From Pseudoxanthomonas sp. z9 (GTDB lineage Bacteria > Pseudomonadota > Gammaproteobacteria > Xanthomonadales > Xanthomonadaceae): a stretch of 64,000 bases of DNA. A program made the translations under genes and the position numbers. The stretch is taken from NCBI RefSeq assembly GCF_006542425.1, contig NZ_VFID01000007.1:1-64000 (forward strand), given 5' to 3'. Of the stretch, positions 56,447 to 64,000 are shown one piece after another (position 1 is the first letter of the stretch; each line of letters starts with the position of its first letter). Under the pieces are notes generated by a model that worked only from the letters and a program-made list of their open reading frames with translations, searched no databases and was not told the origin of the DNA.

Positions 56447-56914
56447 ATGTTCCTCACCCTGCTCGTCGTCACCCTGCTGCTGTCCGCTTCAGTGTCCTGG
56501 CTGGTGAGCCGCGCGTTCTCGCAGCCCATCGACAGGATCCTGGATCGCATCATCGCCGACACCATCAGCGCCGCATGGGTGAAGTACATGAAGTTCGCCA
56601 TCCTGGTGGTCGGCGTTTCCTCCGGTGTACGCATCCACGAACTGGAGCGCTACATCACCGCCCCACAGTGGCTGGAAGCCGACAAGGCCAGGATCATCGT
56701 GCTGACCCCCGAGCGCTGGCTGCTCGAGGTTTACCGGACCATCATCGAAACGTTGCAGGGCGTTGCCTGGCTCCTGCTGGTGTTCTTCGTGGTCGCGCTG
56801 CTTGCCTACGTCGTTGTCAGGCTTTCGGAACTCAAGCGTGCGGCAACCGCACCGGCGGGCGGCCTGGATGCATCCGGCGGAACGTCCCCGGCAGGCTCCG
56901 TCAGACCGGAATGA
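56447..56914 (+). CDS. Inner-membrane protein of unknown function
   Basis: A 155-residue protein with an N-terminal membrane segment (residues about 3-22), a possible second around 48-60, and a third around 105-125. The tail is Ala/Pro/Ser-rich. No family was recognised. It begins 21 bases after the DUF2145-like gene and probably belongs to that operon. Its 3' end overlaps the 3' end of the convergent TetR gene by 14 bases. Confidence 0.7.
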   Translation: MFLTLLVVTLLLSASVSWLVSRAFSQPIDRILDRIIADTISAAWVKYMKFAILVVGVSSGVRIHELERYITAPQWLEADKARIIVLTPERWLLEVYRTIIETLQGVAWLLLVFFVVALLAYVVVRLSELKRAATAPAGGLDASGGTSPAGSVRPE

Positions 56915-57500
56915 GGGTGGAGATGACGTGTTCCAGATAGGCTTCGAATTCATCATGCGTCATGCGCGGCTGCTGCAGTTGCAGTGACAGCTGCAGGAAA
57001 CCGACGTACGCCGCATAGGTGAGGCGGGCACGATGAATCGCATCCTGTCGCGCCAGCCCCGCCTGCCGGAACGACGCCATCAGGTATTCGAGTCGACGCT
57101 GCGACACGCGATCGATCACCGGCTGGACCGCCGGATGATCCAGCGCCTTCAGCAACTCGCTGTAGATGATGTGCGGTTTGACTTCGTGTCCGACCAGTTG
57201 GAACAGCGCGCGCAGGCGCTCGCGCGGATCCGGCACCTTCTCCAGATTGCCGAACACGCTTTCCTGTTCCACCGCTTCCCAGCGCTCCAGCGCCGCCTGC
57301 AACAAGGCATCGCGGGACGGGAAATGCCAATAGAAGCTGCCTTTCGTCACGCCGAGACGCCGTGCCAGGGGTTCGACCGCGACGGCGGAGACACCCTGTT
57401 CGGCGATGAGATCGAGCGCGGCCTGCGCCCAGTCGTCGGCACTGAGACGGGCATTCCGCGGAGATGCGGCGGGAGCTGGGTCGGGGCTTGGGGTCGTCAT
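56901..57500 (-). CDS. TetR-family transcriptional regulator
   Basis: A 199-residue protein with the TetR DNA-binding domain (AALDLIAEQGVSAVAVEPLARRLGVTKGSFYWHFPSRDALL). The ligand domain cannot be assigned. The ATG at 57500 is used; upstream in-frame codons reach into the promoter region. It is divergent from the hydrolase at 57645 and the fadE gene, with candidate operators between. It is therefore a likely regulator of a fatty-acid or acyl-ester pathway. Confidence 0.9.
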   Translation of the reverse strand: MTTPSPDPAPAASPRNARLSADDWAQAALDLIAEQGVSAVAVEPLARRLGVTKGSFYWHFPSRDALLQAALERWEAVEQESVFGNLEKVPDPRERLRALFQLVGHEVKPHIIYSELLKALDHPAVQPVIDRVSQRRLEYLMASFRQAGLARQDAIHRARLTYAAYVGFLQLSLQLQQPRMTHDEFEAYLEHVISTLIPV

Positions 57501-57648
57501 GGCCCCATTTAACCATACGGCGAAGTTTGTTGGAGTACGTTTGCTGCGGCGCAGCAAAACTTTTGCCAAATCAAACGCTTGCAATGCCCGGGAATCCCGC
57601 CGACCGATTGACTGCTCTAAACGGGCAAGCCCATACTAGTCCGTATGG
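57501..57648. promoter_or_regulatory. Divergent promoter region with candidate TetR operators
   Basis: CCATAC-N6-GTATGG at 57631-57648 is a perfect palindrome that overlaps the hydrolase start codon. CCATACGG occurs again at 57513-57520 before the TetR start, which is the inverted form of the right arm. A second palindrome TTTGCTGC-ggc-GCAGCAAA lies at 57540-57558. These are candidate operators for the TetR protein, by position. Confidence 0.5.
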
Positions 57649-58616
57649 TCGATGTCTCCTCTCCTGCCGTGTCCCACTCCGCAACCGGTGTCGGCGAAGC
57701 GCTGGGGCTGACCGGAGCTGGCGATCTGCGTCTCGCCGCCAGCCGATTTGCCTCACCCGCCCCATTGCAGGCGGAAACCGCGCTGATTTACTCGCATGGC
57801 TTTGGCCAGACCCGTCATGCCTGGATGCGAACCGCACAGGCCCTCGCCTCGAACGGCTATGCCGGGCTCGCCTATGACGCCCGCGGCCATGGCGACTCGC
57901 AACGGAATCCTGTCGATCTGCCCTACGTCGGCGAGCAGTTCGCCGACGACCTGATTATCGTCGCCGGCGAGCAGGCGCAGGCACCGGTCCTGGTGGGCGC
58001 TTCGATGGGCGGGCTGTTCGGCCTGATCGCCGAATCGCGCTGGCCCGGCCTGCTGCGGGCGATGGTGTTGGTCGACATCACCCCGCGCTGGGAATCGGCG
58101 GGCCTGGAGCGCATCCTCGGTTTCATGACCGCCTTTCCCGACGGTTTCGAGTCGCCGGAACAGGCCAGCGACATCATCGCCGCGTACCTGCCGCATCGTC
58201 GCAACCGCAAGTCGCCGGCCGAACTGCGCACGCTGCTGCGCCCGGACGCGAACGGCCGTTGGCACTGGCATTGGGACCCGCGCCTGATCGACGAACTGGC
58301 CCGTGACAGCGAGCAGCACCAGGATGCGCTTGCAGAAGCCGCCAGCCGCATCCGCTGTCCGGTCCTGCTGATCAGCGGCGGACGCAGCGACCTGGTCTCC
58401 GCAAGGACCGTCGAGGAGTTTTGCGCGCTGGTTCCCCATGCGCAGCATGTCCATTTGCCGGACGCCACCCACATGGTGGCCGGCGATGACAACGACGCCT
58501 TCACCGCCGCCGTACTCGAGTACCTGGCCGAACTGCGGTCGCCGCAGGCGTCCTTCGCGCCAGCCCCCACCGAATCGTCCGCCGAAAGCGGATCCGCAAC
58601 CGGAGCAAGTCCATGA
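57645..58616 (+). CDS. Alpha/beta hydrolase
   Basis: A 323-residue cytoplasmic hydrolase. The nucleophile is Ser120 in LVGASMGGLFGL. The acid is in LLISGGRSDLVSA and the His in LPDATHMVAGDD. The oxyanion motif is SHGFGQTRHAW. The overall pattern fits esterases or peroxidase-like hydrolases. Its stop overlaps fadE by 4 bases, so it may act on a substrate linked to fatty-acid breakdown. The C-terminal 30 residues are low complexity. Confidence 0.9.
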   Translation: MVDVSSPAVSHSATGVGEALGLTGAGDLRLAASRFASPAPLQAETALIYSHGFGQTRHAWMRTAQALASNGYAGLAYDARGHGDSQRNPVDLPYVGEQFADDLIIVAGEQAQAPVLVGASMGGLFGLIAESRWPGLLRAMVLVDITPRWESAGLERILGFMTAFPDGFESPEQASDIIAAYLPHRRNRKSPAELRTLLRPDANGRWHWHWDPRLIDELARDSEQHQDALAEAASRIRCPVLLISGGRSDLVSARTVEEFCALVPHAQHVHLPDATHMVAGDDNDAFTAAVLEYLAELRSPQASFAPAPTESSAESGSATGASP

Positions 58617-61090
58617 GCATCCTAGCCCCCTTCCTCGCCTTCCTGTTGGCGGGCGCGTTCGCGGCCTATCACCGCCTGCGGCTGGCCTATTGGGCAGCGA
58701 TCACCGCCACCTTGCTGGTGGCCTGCTGGCTGCTGGGCGCCAATCCCACGGCCACCCTCGTCGCCGGTGCGATCGTCGCGCTGATCGCGGTGCCGCTGCT
58801 GATTCCCGGCATCCGCAAACCGCTGATCACCGCGCCGCTGCTGACCTTCTACCGCAAGATCCTGCCGCCGCTGTCGCAGACCGAGCGCATCGCGCTGGAA
58901 TCCGGTTCGGTGGGCTTCGAGGGTGAGCTGTTCTCCGGCGATCCGGACTGGAACCAGTTGCTATCCCAGCCCAAGCCGGAACTCACCGCCGAAGAGCAGG
59001 CCTTTCTCGACGGTCCGGTCGAGGACCTGTGTCGGATGACCAACGACTGGGAAATCACCCACGTCCACGCGGACCTGCCGCCGGAAATGTGGGAGTTCAT
59101 CAAGAAGAACAAGTTCTTCGGCATGATCATTCCCAAGTCCTACGGTGGCCTCGGCTTTTCGGCACTGGCCCACCACAAGGTGATCCAGAAGCTGGCCTCG
59201 GTCTCCAGCGTGGTCAGTTCCACCGTCGGCGTGCCCAACTCGCTGGGTCCGGGCGAGCTGCTGATGCATTACGGCACCGAGCAGCAGAAAGACTACTACC
59301 TGCCGCGCCTGGCCGATGGCCGCGAAGTGCCGTGCTTCGGCCTGACCGGACCGTTCGCCGGTTCCGACGCGACCTCCATTCCCGACTACGGCATCGTCTG
59401 CGAGGGCGACTGGGACGGCGCCAAGGTGGTCGGCATCAAACTGACCTTCGACAAGCGCTACATCACCCTGGCGCCGGTCGCCAGCATCATCGGCCTGGCC
59501 TTCCGGATGTACGACCCGGACGGCCTGCTGGGCGACAAGCGCGACCTGGGCATCACCCTGGCGCTGATGCCGCGCGATACCCCGGGCGTGGAAGTCGGCC
59601 GCCGCCACTTCCCGCTGAACTCGCCGTTCCAGAACGGTCCGGTGCGCGGACATGAAGTGTTCCTGCCGCTGTCGCAGATCATCGGCGAGGAGAAGGGCAT
59701 CGGCGAAGGCTGGCGCATGCTCAGCGAGTGCCTGTCGATCGGCCGCTCGATCACCCTGCCCTCCACCGCCAGCGGCGGCGCCAAGATGGGCGCGGTCGTC
59801 ACCGGTGCCTACGCGCGCATCCGCAAGCAGTTCGGCCTGTCGGTCGGCCGTTTCGAAGGTGTCGAGGAGGCGTTGGCCCGCATCGCCGGCAAGGCCTACG
59901 CGATCAGCGCGCTGTCGCAAGCGACCGCGGCGGCCGTGGACCGTGGCGAGAAGCCGGCGGTGCCGTCGGCGATCGCCAAGTACCACTGCACCAACATGAG
60001 CCGCGACGTGGTCAAGGACGTGATGGACGTGGTCGGCGGCAAGGGCATCATCCTCGGACCGCGCAACTTCGTCGGTCGTGCCTGGCAGGCCTCGCCGATC
60101 GCGATCACGGTGGAAGGCGCCAACATCATGACCCGCAGCCTGCTGATCTTCGGCCAGGGCGCGATCCTGTGCCACCCGTGGGTGCTGAAGGAAATGAAGG
60201 CGGCGCAGAACCTGGACACGGTCGTCGGCACCAACGAGTTCGACCGCAACCTGTTCGGCCACATCGGCTATGCGATTTCCAATGCGGTGCGTTCGTTCTG
60301 GTTCGGCCTGACCGCCTCGCGGATCGGCGCGGCCCCGGGCGACGACTACACCCGCCGGTTCTTCCGCAAGATGGATCGCTACTCCGCCAACCTGGCGTTG
60401 ATGGCCGACATCTCGATGCTGACCCTGGGTGGCAAACTGAAGTTCAAGGAATCGCTGTCCGGTCGACTGGGCGACGTGCTCAGTCATCTGTACATGACCA
60501 GCGCGATGCTCAAGCGCTACCACGACGAAGGCGCGCCGGCCGCCGACCGCACCCTGCTGGCCTGGGCCTTCCACGACAGCGTGCACCAGATCGAACTGGC
60601 GCTGTCGGCGGCGCTGCGCAACTTCCCCATCCGTCCGATCGGCTGGTTGATGTGGGCGCTGATCTTCCCGTGGGGCCGCCGCGCGCACGCACCGGGCGAC
60701 CGCCTGGGCCACCGTGCCGCCGCCCTGCTGATGACGCCCAACGAAGCGCGTGACCGCCTGGCCAAGGGCGTGTTCACCACGCCCTGCGAGAACAACCCGG
60801 CCGGCCGCATCAACAGCTACCTGGCCAAGGCCGTGCTGGCCGAGCCGGTGGAGCGCAAGTTCCTGAAGGCGCTGAAGACCAAGGGCATCGAGGCGCTGGA
60901 CTTCGCCAGCCAGTTGGACGAGGGCGTGCGCGAAGGCTGGATCACCGCGGAAGAACGCAAGCAGTTGGAAGAGCTGCGCACGATGACGCTGGACACCATC
61001 ACCGTCGACGATTTCGATGCGCACGAGCTGCGCGCGGCCAGCTACTACGACCGGCACCAGCCCGGCGACAAGTCACGCGCCGCGGCCTGA
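58613..61090 (+). CDS. fadE: Acyl-CoA dehydrogenase FadE
   Basis: An 825-residue protein with an N-terminal membrane region (residues about 1-55), then a three-part acyl-CoA dehydrogenase core and the long C-terminal extension typical of FadE. Motifs include GMIIPKSYGGLGFSALAHH, CFGLTGPFAGSDATSIPDYG, LSECLSIGRSITLPS, MDVVGGKGIILGPRNFVGRAWQ and ITVEGANIMTRS. It catalyses the first step of beta-oxidation. The length matches FadE (about 814 in Escherichia coli). The start overlaps the hydrolase stop. Confidence 0.95.
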   Translation: MSILAPFLAFLLAGAFAAYHRLRLAYWAAITATLLVACWLLGANPTATLVAGAIVALIAVPLLIPGIRKPLITAPLLTFYRKILPPLSQTERIALESGSVGFEGELFSGDPDWNQLLSQPKPELTAEEQAFLDGPVEDLCRMTNDWEITHVHADLPPEMWEFIKKNKFFGMIIPKSYGGLGFSALAHHKVIQKLASVSSVVSSTVGVPNSLGPGELLMHYGTEQQKDYYLPRLADGREVPCFGLTGPFAGSDATSIPDYGIVCEGDWDGAKVVGIKLTFDKRYITLAPVASIIGLAFRMYDPDGLLGDKRDLGITLALMPRDTPGVEVGRRHFPLNSPFQNGPVRGHEVFLPLSQIIGEEKGIGEGWRMLSECLSIGRSITLPSTASGGAKMGAVVTGAYARIRKQFGLSVGRFEGVEEALARIAGKAYAISALSQATAAAVDRGEKPAVPSAIAKYHCTNMSRDVVKDVMDVVGGKGIILGPRNFVGRAWQASPIAITVEGANIMTRSLLIFGQGAILCHPWVLKEMKAAQNLDTVVGTNEFDRNLFGHIGYAISNAVRSFWFGLTASRIGAAPGDDYTRRFFRKMDRYSANLALMADISMLTLGGKLKFKESLSGRLGDVLSHLYMTSAMLKRYHDEGAPAADRTLLAWAFHDSVHQIELALSAALRNFPIRPIGWLMWALIFPWGRRAHAPGDRLGHRAAALLMTPNEARDRLAKGVFTTPCENNPAGRINSYLAKAVLAEPVERKFLKALKTKGIEALDFASQLDEGVREGWITAEERKQLEELRTMTLDTITVDDFDAHELRAASYYDRHQPGDKSRAAA

Positions 61091-61104
61091 CCCGCAACAC
61101 CCGC

Positions 61105-61128
61105 GACGGCGAGCTTCGGCTCGCCGTC
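61105..61128 (+). terminator. Strong UUCG hairpin after fadE
   Basis: A perfect 10-bp stem GACGGCGAGC/GCTCGCCGTC is closed by the stable ttcg tetraloop. No U-run follows, so it may be a weak terminator or an mRNA-stabilising structure between fadE and the DUF4442 gene. Confidence 0.6.
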
Positions 61129-61144
61129 CTTGCATGGAGCCGCC

Positions 61145-61627
61145 ATGACCGTATCCGTCCTGTCGATGTACCGCAGACTTTCCACGCGGCCGTTCGGCCA
61201 CTGGCTGTTCTCGCGCCTGATCTGTTTCAAGGCGCCCTACTTCGCCAGCATCCGCCCGCGCATCACCCGTCTGGAGCCGAATCGCGGCGAGGCGACGATT
61301 TCCCACCGCCGCAGCGTCACCAACCACCTGGGCACCGTGCACGCCATCGCGCTGTGCAACCTGGCCGAATTCGTCGGCGGCCTGACCACCGACGTGAGCA
61401 TCCCGACTTCGATGCGCTGGATTCCACGCGGCATGACCGTGGAATACCTGAAGAAGGCGGTCGGCACGATGCATGCGGTCGCCACTCCCGCCTTCCCGCC
61501 ACACGCCGCGGAGGAAGGCTACGAGCTGCCAATGGACGTGGTGGTGAACAATCCGCAGGGCGAAATGGTGTTTCGCGCGCGCATCGCGATGTGGGTGTCG
61601 CCGCGGCCGTCGCGCGCGGGCGGCTGA
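61145..61627 (+). CDS. DUF4442 hotdog-fold protein, putative thioesterase
   Basis: A 160-residue protein with a hotdog pattern: PRITRLEPNRGEATISHRRSVTNHLGTVHAIALCNLAEFVGGL, then RWIPRGMTVEYLKKAVGTM. The NHLGTVHAI segment resembles the helix of PaaI/DUF4442 proteins. ATG at 61145 follows ggag. It lies 54 bases after fadE on the same strand, so a role in acyl-CoA hydrolysis is plausible. Confidence 0.85.
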   Translation: MTVSVLSMYRRLSTRPFGHWLFSRLICFKAPYFASIRPRITRLEPNRGEATISHRRSVTNHLGTVHAIALCNLAEFVGGLTTDVSIPTSMRWIPRGMTVEYLKKAVGTMHAVATPAFPPHAAEEGYELPMDVVVNNPQGEMVFRARIAMWVSPRPSRAGG

Positions 61628-61631
61628 CCCC

Positions 61632-62024
61632 ATGGATGCCACCGGCGACTGGCTGGTCCGGCTCGCGGGCATCCATAGCCTGGGTTTTGCCCTGTTCCAC
61701 CTGGCGTTCTGGACATTATTCCGCTGGAAGGACGAACTGGCCCGGGTCGGATTCGCCACCCGCGCGATTACCCAGATCCTCAATCTCCGGCTGATCTACC
61801 TGTTCCTCGGCATCGGCGCGGCCTGCTTCGCGTTCACCGGCGAGTTGCAACACAGCGCACTGGGGCGCGCGGTGTTGGCGTTCATGGCTTTGTTCTGGGT
61901 CGGGCGGACGATCGAACAGTTCGTGTTCCTGCGGCGCCATCATTGGCTGCTGCACCTGCTGACCGCGCTGTTCGTGCTGGGAGCGCTGTTGTTCGCGCTG
62001 CCGCTGGGCCTTTCTTCCCTGTAG
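61632..62024 (+). CDS. Small inner-membrane protein
   Basis: A 130-residue protein with about four membrane segments (around residues 8-27, 50-68, 78-92 and 104-124). No family was recognised. Conserved-looking polar positions are near RLAGIHSLGFALFHLAFW. It starts 4 bases after the DUF4442 stop. Its stop codon is the TAG of a REP element that starts at 62021, so the coding frame runs into the repeat. Confidence 0.75.
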   Translation: MDATGDWLVRLAGIHSLGFALFHLAFWTLFRWKDELARVGFATRAITQILNLRLIYLFLGIGAACFAFTGELQHSALGRAVLAFMALFWVGRTIEQFVFLRRHHWLLHLLTALFVLGALLFALPLGLSSL

Positions 62025-62094
62025 GAGCGACGTCAGTCGCGACCGGAAATCGTCATCCCGGACGGCACTCGGTCGCGACTGACGTCGCTCCTAC
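62021..62094. repeat. GTAG-type REP/BIME palindrome
   Basis: GTAGGAGCGACGTCAGTCGCGACC and its complement GGTCGCGACTGACGTCGCTCCTAC face each other around about 26 bases. It is the diverged relative of the elements at 181 and 787. The first TAG provides the stop of the preceding gene. The hairpin also ends a few bases before the stop of the convergent gene at 62108. Confidence 0.85.
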
Positions 62095-62107
62095 AAGGAA
62101 AAGCCAG

Positions 62108-62455
62108 TCAGCCGAAGAAGATGGCGGCAAGCGCGGCGACGGCGGGCATGCCCTGCACGAAGAATATCCGCCGGCTCACGCTGTAGGCGCCGTACAGCGC
62201 CGCCACGACCACGCAGACGAGGAAGAACACCACCACGTTCCACTGCTGGCTGAGCAGGCCCCACAGCAGGCCGGCGGCGAGGAAGCCGTTGTAGAGACCC
62301 TGGTTGGCTGCCAGCACCCGTGTGTTCGCGGCTTTCTCCGGCGTGTTGCGGAAGGTCTTCAGGCCGATCGGGCGCGTCCACAGGAACATCTCCAGCACCA
62401 TGAAGTACAGATGCAACAAGGCGACCAGGAAGCTCAGCGATACGGCAATCAGCAT
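62108..62455 (-). CDS. DUF1304-like membrane protein
   Basis: A 115-residue protein with about four membrane segments. The pattern LHLYFMVLEMFLWTRP, FRNTPEKAANTRVLAANQGLYNGFLAAGL fits the small DUF1304 family. The function is unknown. The ATG at 62455 is preferred over 62494 because the extension is charged and unlike the family. Confidence 0.85.
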   Translation of the reverse strand: MLIAVSLSFLVALLHLYFMVLEMFLWTRPIGLKTFRNTPEKAANTRVLAANQGLYNGFLAAGLLWGLLSQQWNVVVFFLVCVVVAALYGAYSVSRRIFFVQGMPAVAALAAIFFG

Positions 62456-62635
62456 GTCTCTAATCCAGCGCGGCGGCCTCGACAGGATAGCCAAATGAGC
62501 CCGTTCGCGTCGCGCGCACGTTCAGCTGGTTCCTGTTGGAGCGGGTGGCATGGCATGGACGCGAGGATGGCGTCGCGTCCGGTTTCCAGGCGTTGGTTGG
62601 ACGGCCTTGCCTGTCCGACCGCCATTGTCCCCACC

Positions 62636-64000
62636 TCAGGCCGGCCGGCCATCGCTGGCGGCCGGCGCCGACTCCGGCAAGCGGCGCTGCGCCTGGATCA
62701 CGCGCCAGGCACCCAGGGTCATGCCGGCGGCCACGCCGATGCCGACCAGGAACACCACGCTGGATCCCAGCGCGGACAGCGCCTTGTGCAACCAGACGAA
62801 GCTGAGATCGCCACCGCGGTAGACCACGGTATCGATGACCGCCTTGGCCTTGTAGCGCGATTCGCGATCGACCCGGGTGTAGAGGGTTTCGCGGGCTGGC
62901 TTGGCCAGCGAGAACTCACCCGCGCGGGTCGCCACCTGGACCACCCAGATCAGCGCCGGCAGCGGTGCGGCCGCCAGCAGCGCGTAGCCCAGCAGGATGG
63001 CGGTGGCCGGTATCAGCAGCAGCGGTGCGATGCCGAACCGGCGCAGCAGCCAACGGGTCAGGAACACCTGCACGAGGATGGTCAGCAGGTTCACGCCCAG
63101 GTCCAGGTTGGCGTAATACGCGGTCCGGGAAGCGTCCTGCGCCAGTTGCCGCGCGATCGCCGCCTGCTCGTTGTACAGCAGGGTACCGACGCCGACCCCG
63201 AAGAACATCAGCATCGCCAGCGAGCGCAGCAGCGGTTCCCGCCAGACCAGCCGCAGGCCGGCCAGCACCGAACCGCCCATCGCGTCCTCGCCGCTGGCCT
63301 CGCGGTTGCGCTGTTCGCGGCGCACCGCCCACGGCCGCAGGCGCAGGATGCACAGCAGGCAGAGCGCCAGGAACAGCGCCGAGACCAGCAGCAGGTTGCC
63401 CACCCCGATGCGTTCCACCAGCAGGCTGGTGATCGTCGGGCCGACCAGCGCGCCGGTGGTGCCGCCGGCGCCGATGTAGCCATAGACCTTCTTCGCGTCC
63501 TCGTTGTCGAAGACGTCGGCCATGTAGCTCCAGAACACCGAGACCGCGAACAGGTTGAACACCGCCACCCAGATGAAGAACGCCGCGCCGCGTCCCGGCA
63601 GTTCCCGGTTGAAGGCCCAATAGAAGAACCCCAGGCAGGCGATGAAGGCCAGGTACACCACCGGCAGGAACACCCGCCGCGGGTATCGCGACACCAGCGC
63701 GCCATAGATGGGCTGCAGCAGCACCATGCAGACGAAGGTGCCGGTGAACAGCACCTGCAGGGTGAAGTCCTTGAGGTCGATGCCGTGCTGCCCGGCCCAG
63801 CCGATCAACCGGGCGGGAAACACCGCCGCGACATCGCCCGAGGCGCCCATCGCGTCGCGTACCGGGCGCAGGACGTAGTAGCCGCTGAGCAGGCAGAAGA
63901 AATAAAGCAGCGACCACCACAGGGCCGGGGAATCCACGCCCAGTTGCGAAATCACCTGGCGAAAGCCGGCGGGACGGGAGGCTTCGTGAGCGGGAGAATT
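62636..64000 (-). CDS. Major-facilitator-like NTP/NDP or metabolite transporter (5' end cut)
   Basis: At least 439 residues of a twelve-helix carrier. The internal segment RPVRDAMGASGDVA and the GYIGAGGTTGALVGPTITSLL loop fit the MFS/AAA-type transporter group that includes TlcC-like proteins. The substrate is unknown. The frame has no stop between the GTG at 63955 and the window edge, and continues upstream, so the gene is probably longer and its start lies outside. The stop is at 62636. Confidence 0.8.
   Translation of the reverse strand, partial: NSPAHEASRPAGFRQVISQLGVDSPALWWSLLYFFCLLSGYYVLRPVRDAMGASGDVAAVFPARLIGWAGQHGIDLKDFTLQVLFTGTFVCMVLLQPIYGALVSRYPRRVFLPVVYLAFIACLGFFYWAFNRELPGRGAAFFIWVAVFNLFAVSVFWSYMADVFDNEDAKKVYGYIGAGGTTGALVGPTITSLLVERIGVGNLLLVSALFLALCLLCILRLRPWAVRREQRNREASGEDAMGGSVLAGLRLVWREPLLRSLAMLMFFGVGVGTLLYNEQAAIARQLAQDASRTAYYANLDLGVNLLTILVQVFLTRWLLRRFGIAPLLLIPATAILLGYALLAAAPLPALIWVVQVATRAGEFSLAKPARETLYTRVDRESRYKAKAVIDTVVYRGGDLSFVWLHKALSALGSSVVFLVGIGVAAGMTLGAWRVIQAQRRLPESAPAASDGRPA

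Overview
The window is high-GC DNA with proteobacterial gene order. It looks like a chromosomal segment of a Lysobacteraceae (Xanthomonadaceae) member, close to Lysobacter, Luteimonas or Pseudoxanthomonas. Supporting signs are a metX-metB-hom operon behind a SAM-I riboswitch, several large Oar-like TonB-dependent receptors with a shared N-terminus, GTAG/GTGG-type REP palindromes between genes, a single-chain L-serine dehydratase, GTP-dependent PEP carboxykinase and a FadE-type acyl-CoA dehydrogenase. The genus is inferred from gene content; no rRNA or tRNA gene was seen.

Layout. 1-4.7 kb: repeat-rich edge, a cupin protein, an isochorismatase-like hydrolase divergent from a GlxA-type regulator, a WGR protein, hemE and an exported protein. 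4.7-8.5 kb: repeats, then an orphan hybrid sensor kinase with a ligand-propeller region. 8.6-10.5 kb: a YceI - cytochrome b561 - YceI operon. 10.6-20.8 kb: a nitrous oxide reduction (nos) cluster with nosZ divergent from cyt c-nosR-nosD-nosF-nosY-nosL-unknown-apbE, and an FNR/DNR-type box between the two arms. 20.8-22.5 kb: glutaredoxin-like protein and sdaA. 22.5-26.1 kb: the methionine operon metX-metB-hom under a SAM-I riboswitch. 26.2-36.9 kb: a phytase-like lipoprotein with an M23 peptidase, prfC, a hemolysin III family protein, an AsmA-like protein, CBS protein, glycosyltransferase, mtgA, hslO and an exported protein.

37-39 kb (minus strand): an ECF sigma factor, its likely anti-sigma factor and an exported DUF4097 protein. 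39-52.1 kb (minus strand): the most distinctive part, three Oar-like TonB-dependent receptors interleaved with two TPR-sulfotransferase proteins. Twice the arrangement is receptor, then a strong intrinsic terminator, then a sulfotransferase starting a few tens of bases later. The three receptors also share an upstream sequence motif and a purine-rich translation signal. 52.3-56.9 kb: pckG, then an HTH regulator divergent from three uncharacterised exported or membrane proteins. 56.9-64 kb: a TetR regulator divergent from an alpha/beta hydrolase, fadE and a DUF4442 protein (probably a fatty-acid module), small membrane proteins, and a transporter cut by the window edge.

The best candidate for something undescribed is the receptor-terminator-sulfotransferase array. 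After that come the unknown protein inside the nos operon, a possible expression platform of the methionine riboswitch, and REP elements whose own TAG supplies the stop codon of two neighbouring genes. All assignments come from reading the sequence; no database search was possible.
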